From: Angelobacter sp036557225
Lineage (GTDB): Bacteria; Acidobacteriota; Terriglobia; Terriglobales; Acidobacteriaceae
Assembly: GCA_036557225.1 (NCBI GenBank)
Contig: DATBHX010000100.1
Coordinates: 1 to 64,000, forward strand
Reading direction: 5' to 3'
DNA length: 64,000 bases
Shown: positions 58,404 to 64,000 of the stretch, one piece after another
How positions within the stretch are numbered: the first letter of the stretch is position 1
Layout of the letters: the number at the start of each line of letters is the position of its first letter
Notes under the pieces: model-generated
Seen by the model: only the letters and a program-made list of their open reading frames with translations
What the model was told of the DNA's origin: nothing
The model's database searches: none
Position numbers and translations under genes: made by a program

Positions 58404-59033
58404 ATGGCAGGAACCAAAAAACTCGGCATTTTACTATCCGGCCGTGGTTCGAACTTTGAGGCCATCGCCAATTCGATTGCCTCGGGAAAGCTGCGGGCAG
58501 AGGTCGCCATCGTAATTTCCAACCGCGGCGACGCTCCGGGGCTGGAGTCGGCCAGACGGCGCGGGTTGAACGCAGTGCTGATTCCCTCCAAGGGGCGCGT
58601 TCGCGAGGAACATGATGCTGAAGTGATCGCGGCGTTGAAACAGGCAGAGGTGGATCTGGTCTGTCTCGCCGGCTATATGCGCCTGCTTTCGGCCAGTTTT
58701 ATCCAGGCTTTTCCCAATCGGATCGTGAACATACATCCTTCGCTTTTACCCGCGTTCCCCGGCATGGAGGCGCAGAAGCAGGCGCTGGACTATGGCGCGA
58801 AAGTTACAGGATGCACCGTGCATTTTGTCGACGAGCATCTGGATCATGGGCCGATCATTCTGCAGAAGACCGTACCGGTGCTGGAGGGTGACGACGCGCA
58901 TACGCTCTCAGCCAGGATTCTGGAGCAGGAGCATCTGGCGTATTCCGAAGCGATAGCTCTCGTGCTCGCAGGCGAAATTGAGGTACACGATCGCAAAGCG
59001 GTGCATAAGCCGGCGCGGGCGGAGGCCAGGTAA
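58404..59033 (+). CDS. purN: Phosphoribosylglycinamide formyltransferase
   Basis: A 209-residue GAR transformylase, third step of purine synthesis, using 10-formyl-tetrahydrofolate. LGILLSGRGSNFEAI is the phosphate-binding start; the catalytic triad N109, H111 and D147 lies in RIVNIHPSLLPAFPG and VDEHLDHGPIILQ. It touches dut at the 3' end (no spacing). GRVREEHDAEV shows the usual substrate loop with no insertion. Length is normal. Confidence 0.96.
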   Translation: MAGTKKLGILLSGRGSNFEAIANSIASGKLRAEVAIVISNRGDAPGLESARRRGLNAVLIPSKGRVREEHDAEVIAALKQAEVDLVCLAGYMRLLSASFIQAFPNRIVNIHPSLLPAFPGMEAQKQALDYGAKVTGCTVHFVDEHLDHGPIILQKTVPVLEGDDAHTLSARILEQEHLAYSEAIALVLAGEIEVHDRKAVHKPARAEAR

Positions 59034-59465
59034 ATGCTCAAAGTGAAGCTGCTGACCAAATCGGCAAAAGCTCCGACCGTCGCTCACCCGGGCGAGGACC
59101 TTGGCTACGATATTTACGCGGCTGAAACCGTAACCATCGAAGCGCGCGGGCATGCGACCATTCACACCGACATTGCGATTGAATGCACATCACTGGGCGG
59201 CCAGCCGATGGGAGCCCTGTTGCGCGACAAGTCATCTGTGGCCGCGCGACGGCTGGTGCTTACCGGAGGGGTGATTGATGCCGGCTATCGCGGCGAGATC
59301 AAGGTCCTGATGGAGAACCTCGGGGACCAACCTGTGACGATCCGCGCCGGCGAGAAGATTGCCAACCTGATTCCGTATCCTGTGCTTACGGGCGAAGTGC
59401 TCGTAGTCGACGATCTGAAGGAATCCAGCCGCAAAGCGGGTGGGTTCGGATCGAGCGGAAGGTAG
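59034..59465 (+). CDS. dut: dUTP diphosphatase
   Basis: A 143-residue trimeric dUTPase, which hydrolyses dUTP to dUMP and pyrophosphate. The five motifs appear in order: GEDLGYDIYAAE (I), LLRDKSSVAARR (II), GGVIDAGYRGEIKVLMENL (III, with the catalytic Asp), KIANLIPYPV (IV) and RKAGGFGSSGR (V). Its ATG follows the purN stop directly. Downstream is a T-rich stretch and then the inverted-repeat element before tyrS. Confidence 0.94.
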   Translation: MLKVKLLTKSAKAPTVAHPGEDLGYDIYAAETVTIEARGHATIHTDIAIECTSLGGQPMGALLRDKSSVAARRLVLTGGVIDAGYRGEIKVLMENLGDQPVTIRAGEKIANLIPYPVLTGEVLVVDDLKESSRKAGGFGSSGR

Positions 59466-59479
59466 ATTTTTTTCTAGAG

Positions 59480-59634
59480 TCCCGAGCGGCGCGAGGGATC
59501 GCTATAATTTGATCATTGCGTAATTTGGTAAATTAATAGCCTTGGATCTGCGCGATCCGGCACTAGCCAGATGTTGCTTTTCAATTTGCCTAATTGCCAA
59601 ATTTGACGATAGGGTTCCCTCGCTCCGCTCGGGA
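59480..59634. repeat. ~155-bp element with 19-bp inverted ends upstream of tyrS
   Basis: TCCCGAGCGGCGCGAGGGA at 59480-59498 and TCCCTCGCTCCGCTCGGGA at 59616-59634 are inverted copies with one mismatch. Inside lie further arms (AATTTGG near 59521 with CCAAATT near 59597; GGATCTGCGCGATCC near 59544). The interior is A/T-rich compared with the neighbours. It ends 11 bp before the tyrS ATG. It has the look of a miniature inverted-repeat element or a long structured leader. Confidence 0.65.
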
Positions 59635-59644
59635 TTTCACAAAA

Positions 59645-60904
59645 ATGGCAAACTTTCCTCCTGTTGACGAACAACTGGCTTACATCAAGAAAGGCGCGGC
59701 GGAGATCATCCATGAGCGCGAGCTGCGCGAGCGCCTGGAGAACTCACTCAAGACAGGCAAGCCGTTGCGCGTGAAAGCCGGCTTTGATCCCACGGCGCCT
59801 GACCTGCACGTAGGCCACACAGTGCTGATGCGGAAACTGAAACACTTCCAGGACCTGGGACACACGGTGATCTTTCTCATCGGCGATTTCACCGGAATGA
59901 TCGGCGATCCTTCCGGCCGCTCGGTCACACGCCCCCCTCTGACGCGTGCTGACGTGGAGCGCAATGCCGAAACCTATAAGACCCAGGTGTTCAAGATCCT
60001 CGATCGCGAGAAGACGGTGATTGATTTCAACTCGCGCTGGTTTTCCGGGATGTCGGTGGAGGATTTCATCCGCGTTTGCTCCAGGTTCACGGTTTCGCAG
60101 ATGCTGGAGCGGGAAGAGTTTCACAAACGTTTCCACGAGGAAAAACCAATCGCCATTCACGAGCTCCTCTACCCGATCGTCCAGGCATACGATTCAGTGG
60201 CGCTGGAGGCCGACGTGGAACTCGGGGGCACCGACCAGAAATTCAACCTGCACATGGGGCGCAACCTGCAGCGGGATTATGGCCAGCCGTCGCAGATTGT
60301 ACTGACCATGCCGTTGCTGGAAGGCACAGACGGCGTGCAGAAGATGTCAAAGTCCTACGGGAACTATATCGGCATCAACGAGCCGCCGCAGGAGATCTAC
60401 GGCAAAGTAATGTCGATCTCTGACGACCTGATGTGGCGGTATTACGAGCTGTTGACGGACGTGAAGTCGTCTGAAATTCAGCAAATGAAATCCGATGCCG
60501 CGGCAGGCCGTCAACACCCTATGCAGTTGAAGAAAGCTCTGGCACGGAGGATTGTGGAGGACTTCCATGGTGAGCAGGCAGCACAGCATGCGGATGAGAA
60601 CTGGGCCAAACAGTTTCAGAAGGATGAAGTACCGCAGGATGTGGAGAAAGTTGTGATGAGCATTTCTGAGGTTGGATGGAAGGCCGACGCCACAAGCCGG
60701 AATTTCGATGGCATTCGATTGGACAAGGTGTTATTGAAATGTGGCCTGGCATCTTCGGGCGCAGAAGCAAACCGCAAAATTAAAGAGGGCGCCGTACGTA
60801 TTGGCGACAGTGTGGCAGAGGGGACAAAAATCCTGGTTCAGGCCCTTCCAGCAGAGCTACCTCTCAGGCTGGGAAAAAGGGTGAAAATAGCCGTTATTCA
60901 ATGA
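59645..60904 (+). CDS. tyrS: Tyrosyl-tRNA synthetase
   Basis: A 419-residue class I synthetase of the TyrZ-like bacterial type. The ATP-binding HIGH-like motif is HVGH (residues 55-58), and KMSKS lies at 233-237 (VQKMSKSYGN). GGTDQKFNLHMGRNLQ is the substrate-binding block. The C-terminal S4-like RNA-binding domain (LDKVLLKCGLASSGAEANRKIKEGAVRIG) is complete. The ATG at 59645 is chosen; the longer frame from 59594 lies in the inverted-repeat element. No T-box sequence is evident in the leader. Its stop overlaps the start of the kinase gene. Confidence 0.95.
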   Translation: MANFPPVDEQLAYIKKGAAEIIHERELRERLENSLKTGKPLRVKAGFDPTAPDLHVGHTVLMRKLKHFQDLGHTVIFLIGDFTGMIGDPSGRSVTRPPLTRADVERNAETYKTQVFKILDREKTVIDFNSRWFSGMSVEDFIRVCSRFTVSQMLEREEFHKRFHEEKPIAIHELLYPIVQAYDSVALEADVELGGTDQKFNLHMGRNLQRDYGQPSQIVLTMPLLEGTDGVQKMSKSYGNYIGINEPPQEIYGKVMSISDDLMWRYYELLTDVKSSEIQQMKSDAAAGRQHPMQLKKALARRIVEDFHGEQAAQHADENWAKQFQKDEVPQDVEKVVMSISEVGWKADATSRNFDGIRLDKVLLKCGLASSGAEANRKIKEGAVRIGDSVAEGTKILVQALPAELPLRLGKRVKIAVIQ

Positions 60905-61767
60905 TTGCAGCTGCAGTCCTCCACCCCAATCTGTCTCCAGAAATTGTTGAGCCGTTCAGAATTGCCGGCGTCGAGTTAAGTATCAAAGACTGCTTAGTAG
61001 CTCCCAAGGACTGTTCAGCTGCCCTGATCTTCGGAGGCGACGGCACCGTTCATCGCCATCTTCAGCAACTCCACCATCACCAGATTCCTACACTGGTGGT
61101 TCCTACAGGCAGTGGGAATGACTTTGCCAAAGCGCTGGGAATTTTCAGCGTCAAGGATGCCCGGCGGGCCTGGGGGCAGTTCTGCGCAACCGGCAGGAAT
61201 GTGCAGGAGATCGATCTCGGAGTAATTGAGCCCATTGATCCACCAAGTAAAGAAGAAATATTTTTCTGCAGTGCGGCAGCCATCGGCATGGATGCCGACG
61301 CCAATGCGCGGGCCAACCGCATGCCGGTGTGGCTTAAGAAACATGGCGGATATTTACTGGCAGGGTTGCAGTCTTTACTGGCGTTCCGTCCGGTAGAGTT
61401 GAGTGTTGCGGCGGGAGAGAGGAGAATCCGGCGAGCGGCGTTCTTTCTTACTATAGGCAACGCACAGCGGTATGGCGGAGGCATGAGAGTCACTCCGCGG
61501 GCCATAATGACTGATGGCGTGCTGGATCTGTGCCTGGTCAGCAAAATGAACAAGCTCAAGCTTCTCTGCTGGGTGCCGACGATCTTCTTTGGCGGCTATC
61601 TGCGGCTGAGCGGTGTGGAGTATTTTCAGTCGCAGTCGGTGCGAATAGAATCAGCGGGCGAATTGCACATTTATGCAGACGGCGACTTTGCCTGCAGCAC
61701 GCCGGCAGAGATCAGCGTCTTACCAAAGGCCCTGCGAGTGATTGTCCCAGACGCTATCTCACTGTAA
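60901..61767 (+). CDS. Diacylglycerol/sphingosine kinase-family lipid kinase
   Basis: A 288-residue protein. The nucleotide-binding GGDGTV (residues 45-50) and VPTGSGNDFAKALG motifs are those of DAG-kinase catalytic domains; the following DLGVIE and FCSAAAIGMDADANARANR parts and the late DGVLDLCLVSKMNKLKLL and IYADGDFACSTPAEISVLPKALRVIVP match YegS/BmrU-like bacterial lipid kinases. The N-terminus is shorter than in YegS. Possible substrates are diacylglycerol, undecaprenol or other lipids; not decidable. ATG overlaps the tyrS stop. Confidence 0.9.
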   Translation: MIAAAVLHPNLSPEIVEPFRIAGVELSIKDCLVAPKDCSAALIFGGDGTVHRHLQQLHHHQIPTLVVPTGSGNDFAKALGIFSVKDARRAWGQFCATGRNVQEIDLGVIEPIDPPSKEEIFFCSAAAIGMDADANARANRMPVWLKKHGGYLLAGLQSLLAFRPVELSVAAGERRIRRAAFFLTIGNAQRYGGGMRVTPRAIMTDGVLDLCLVSKMNKLKLLCWVPTIFFGGYLRLSGVEYFQSQSVRIESAGELHIYADGDFACSTPAEISVLPKALRVIVPDAISL

Positions 61768-61814
61768 GTAAAACGGTTCTTGACGTTTGAGCCCATTTCG
61801 GGTGGAATAAGTCC

Positions 61815-62138
61815 ATGACCAAAGCCGATTTGATTGAAGAAGTTTCGCGCCTGGCGGAGCTGACTCGTAAGGACAGCGAGATCATTGTAGAAACGATTTT
61901 TGACAGCGTGGTGCGCTCGCTGCGGTCGGGCGACAAGATTGAGATCCGCGGCTTTGGCAGCTTCCGCACGCGGCAACGCAAGCCTCGCGTGGGCCGCAAT
62001 CCCAAAACTGGCGCGCGCGTGGATGTGCCGGCCAAGAAGATCCCCTACTTCAAGCCCAGCAAAGAACTCAAAGACGTAATCAACCACGGGCAGGGAGCAG
62101 CGCCGGCCGCGTCAGCTTCAGAGGGACAACAGAGCTAG
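61815..62138 (+). CDS. HU/IHF-family DNA-binding protein
   Basis: A 107-residue histone-like protein. MTKADLIEEVSRLAELTRKD starts the dimerisation helices, GDKIEIRGFGSFRTRQRKPRVGRNPKTG is the family signature with the start of the DNA-bending arm, and VPAKKIPYFKPSKELKDVIN ends the fold. It is closer to IHF-like paralogues than to HU proper by the IEIRGFGSF wording. A 15-residue Ala/Ser/Gln tail is added. It binds the minor groove and bends DNA. It starts 47 bp after the lipid-kinase gene. Confidence 0.94.
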   Translation: MTKADLIEEVSRLAELTRKDSEIIVETIFDSVVRSLRSGDKIEIRGFGSFRTRQRKPRVGRNPKTGARVDVPAKKIPYFKPSKELKDVINHGQGAAPAASASEGQQS

Positions 62139-62167
62139 ATCCTGGTATCAGAGTCTGGTATCAGCTA

Positions 62168-63118
62168 TCAGGACTTCATACCTACCACGGCCATCATCCG
62201 TCCGGTCATGCCCTTTTCTGCGCGATGCGAAAAGAACTTGCGCGTATCGCAGGCGGAGCAGTTGGGGAGGGCGGAGATGTTTTTCTCCGGCACGCCGAGA
62301 GCAAGCAACTGGCGGCGATTGGCTTCGCGCAGATCAAGGTGCAGCTTGATGCAGGGATCGCCATGGCCGGGAGCGCGCTGGTTCATGAACAACAGAGGAT
62401 ACTTCTCCCGGACGGGATCGGATTCCTGCACGGTGTGAAAAAGTTCGGATGCATAGGCAAACTGGGACTCGAACTTTTCTTTCAGCTCTTCTCCCACTTC
62501 ATAACAGCAGCTCTGAATGCCCGGGCCGATCGCAGCGAAGACATCCTGCGGGCGGGTGCCGAACTCATAGCGCATGATTCCCAGGCCTTTTTCCACCATG
62601 CGCTTTACCGTTGGCCGCCAGCCGCAGTGAAAGGCGCCGACGGCGTGGTTTCGGCTGTCGACGAGCAAGACTGGAAAACAATCGGCCACAAGGATGCCGA
62701 GAGCGATGCCGGGAAGGTTCGTGATCATGCCATCGCCGACCAGCGGGCCAGGCTTCGCGGAGCGAACCACATGGATTACATCGGAATGGACCTGGCGAAC
62801 AGTAATCAACGGCCAGAGCTTGCTTTTTGTTCCTGCGCCTGCGGCGGCGAGAAAAAGCTTGCGGTTGGCTTCCACGCGTTCCCGCTGATCATCCCTGGTA
62901 AATCCCAGGTTAAGCGATCGGCCGCCGTAGACGGTGCTCTGGCCGCCGCGACGAGCGCTAAAAGCATGCACCAGCCAGGGAATTCGCGTGAGCACGGGAG
63001 CACGAACCAGCAGCGAGGCAGAGACTCTTGGTTGCGCCGGCTTGACACCTTTCGCGTGATGTTTGGCGGAGCCGGCTCTTGTGGGCCGTTTTTTGGCGGG
63101 TTGGGCAGCAGTGGACAC
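62168..63118 (-). CDS. pgeF: Peptidoglycan editing factor / YfiH family (laccase-domain) protein
   Basis: A 316-residue protein of the YfiH/CNF1-like fold, once called laccase-domain or polyphenol oxidase; E. coli PgeF removes wrong L-Ser from peptidoglycan precursors. The Zn/Cu-type triad residues are visible in ITVRQVHSDVIHV, ILVADCFPVLL and VGAFHCGWRPTVKRM. The extra N-terminal 40 residues are basic and Ala-rich (KRPTRAGSAKHHAKG). The start is GTG 63118; the ATG at 63123 is out of frame. It converges with the HU gene and is divergent from the EEP gene. Confidence 0.88.
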   Translation of the reverse strand: MSTAAQPAKKRPTRAGSAKHHAKGVKPAQPRVSASLLVRAPVLTRIPWLVHAFSARRGGQSTVYGGRSLNLGFTRDDQRERVEANRKLFLAAAGAGTKSKLWPLITVRQVHSDVIHVVRSAKPGPLVGDGMITNLPGIALGILVADCFPVLLVDSRNHAVGAFHCGWRPTVKRMVEKGLGIMRYEFGTRPQDVFAAIGPGIQSCCYEVGEELKEKFESQFAYASELFHTVQESDPVREKYPLLFMNQRAPGHGDPCIKLHLDLREANRRQLLALGVPEKNISALPNCSACDTRKFFSHRAEKGMTGRMMAVVGMKS

Positions 63119-63191
63119 AGCATTATTCTAAATGCGGAACGAGTGCCGCTGACATTGCCTGCCCGGCGCATCAGGGATTATTCTCGAAACA

Positions 63192-63935
63192 ATGGGTCCG
63201 ACCAAGGAGCACCCCCGGTTTCGCGTAGCCACGTATAACACACACAAATGCCGCGGCATCGATGGCCGGATACGCCCGTCGCGGGTCGCCGACGTACTGC
63301 AGGAATTGGACGCGGATGTGATTGCGCTGCAGGAAGTGGTGAGCCTGAGCGGCGGCCGCAAGGAGCAAAACCAGGCACAGTATCTGGCCGATGCGGTCGG
63401 ATACCAATTCCGCATCGGTGAGACGCGTAAGCTGCGTGGCGCCGCCTACGGCAACGTGGTACTCAGCCGCTTTCCGGTAAAGGAAGTACGAGTCTATGAT
63501 CTGACGGCTTCACGAAGAGAGCCGCGCGGCTGCATCCGTTGTGATGTGGAGATTGCGCCGGGCAAGATTGTGCATATCTTCAACGTGCACCTGGGGACGG
63601 GATACATTGAGAGACGGAAGCAGGCCGGGCTGCTGCTGAGCCGGGACGTGCTGCTCTCGCCACATCTGAGGCACACGCGGCTGGTGATCGGCGATTTCAA
63701 CGAGTGGACGCAGGGGCTGGTGTCGCGCATGCTGCAGGACAATTTTGAGAGCGTCGATATCCAGCTGCATCTCAAACGCAAACGGACGTATCCCGGCGTG
63801 CTGCCCATCATGCATCTGGACCACATGTATTTTGACCGTGAGTTGGCGCTCGAAGAGTTCATCCTGCATCGCAGCCGCATGGCGCTGGTGGCGTCAGACC
63901 ATCTGCCGCTGGTGGCGGAGTTTCGCGTGGGATGA
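63192..63935 (+). CDS. Endonuclease/exonuclease/phosphatase family protein
   Basis: A 247-residue EEP-fold protein. Metal and catalytic residues appear in the usual order: VATYNTHKCRG, VIALQEV (Glu), FNVHLGTGYIERR, VIGDFNEW (Asp, Asn), LDHMYFDREL and ASDHLPLVAEF (final Asp-His). Family members range from DNase I and sphingomyelinase to inositol phosphatases; the sequence does not choose among them. No signal peptide or membrane segment is present, so it is probably cytoplasmic. It is divergent from pgeF with 73 bp between starts. The window ends 65 bp after its stop. Confidence 0.92.
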   Translation: MGPTKEHPRFRVATYNTHKCRGIDGRIRPSRVADVLQELDADVIALQEVVSLSGGRKEQNQAQYLADAVGYQFRIGETRKLRGAAYGNVVLSRFPVKEVRVYDLTASRREPRGCIRCDVEIAPGKIVHIFNVHLGTGYIERRKQAGLLLSRDVLLSPHLRHTRLVIGDFNEWTQGLVSRMLQDNFESVDIQLHLKRKRTYPGVLPIMHLDHMYFDRELALEEFILHRSRMALVASDHLPLVAEFRVG

Positions 63936-64000
63936 TTTAGCGCAAAGGCGCGAGGGGGCAAAAGGGGGGCCATTCTTTGATTTTTTACAGGATTATCATC

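Noticed and set aside
59466..59644. T-box riboswitch in the tyrS leader
   Set aside because: No T-box sequence or specifier-loop arrangement could be found; the inverted repeats explain the structure seen.
62225..63238. 337-codon plus frame
   Set aside because: Antisense of pgeF, whose motifs are intact.
1..64000. CRISPR array, prophage, IS element or biosynthetic cluster
   Set aside because: No regularly spaced repeats, transposase, phage structural gene or multi-domain synthase is present. TPR-CHAT proteins recall the CRISPR-associated Csx29, but no Cas gene accompanies them and both carry export signals.

Overview
The window reads as a stretch of chromosome from an Acidobacteriota bacterium, most likely class Terriglobia (Koribacter/Acidobacteriales-like). 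This is inferred from content, not from a marker gene: an Oar-type TonB-dependent receptor with an N-terminal carboxypeptidase-regulatory domain, DUF5666 proteins, TonB-C/TPR proteins, very large secreted TPR-CHAT proteins, a bacterial PNGase A-like enzyme, and moderately high GC (high fifties by eye, not computed). I see no phage, plasmid, IS transposase, rRNA or CRISPR array. One tRNA gene, tRNA-Leu(CAA), lies at 15713-15801.

Layout. 1-15.5 kb is a mosaic of short units: a 5'-truncated Asp-box/YCF48-like secreted protein, a membrane-anchored hypothetical, a PNGase A family glycoamidase, a Kdo hydroxylase, an outer-membrane-like protein, an exported amidohydrolase, a Tat-exported VOC protein, a PH-domain membrane protein, a radical SAM/class II aldolase pair, a three-gene operon (TonB-C/TPR, NADP oxidoreductase, double TonB-C protein) and a YhiN-type flavoprotein. 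16.8-33.6 kb is dominated by cell-envelope and signalling genes. It holds two paralogous exported TPR-CHAT proteases, a membrane protein with a SHOCT-like tail, a FnIII/Ig-like secreted protein, a DUF5666-Oar pair, and an ECF-like sigma/anti-sigma/TPR-CHAT gene set. 33.9-48 kb carries a di-heme oxidoreductase, a TPR-GAF-degenerate GGDEF regulator, two APC permeases, a HAD phosphatase with an unrecognised partner in a patch of lower GC, a kynureninase-like PLP enzyme, lexA, a short DUF2207 protein, trxA and an Asp/His/Arg-rich lipoprotein.

From 48.3 kb to the end the DNA is mostly housekeeping: sucA, sodA, an outer-membrane barrel, a frameshifted STAS gene, then a long plus-strand run in which neighbours overlap or touch. 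That run is thiolase, a small membrane protein, 3-hydroxybutyryl-CoA dehydrogenase, enoyl-CoA hydratase, a DUF2007/zinc-ribbon protein, a VOC-RibH fusion, nusB, purN, dut, then tyrS, a diacylglycerol-kinase-family gene and an HU gene. It is followed by pgeF and an endonuclease/exonuclease/phosphatase-family gene. The first part supplies the thiolase-Hbd-crotonase sequence of C4 acyl-CoA metabolism; the second joins riboflavin, purine and dUTP metabolism with translation.

The points most worth a second look are: the ECF sigma/anti-sigma/secreted TPR-CHAT operon with its paralogue 10 kb away; the VOC-lumazine synthase fusion; the bacterial PNGase A homologue; an inverted pair of ~72-bp two-hairpin intergenic elements (38698-38769 and 50953-51026) whose central stem differs but still pairs; a ~155-bp element with 19-bp inverted ends upstream of tyrS; and an orphan terminator next to trxA that suggests a small RNA. 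Start codons were moved inward for many genes where a Shine-Dalgarno, promoter or signal peptide decided it.
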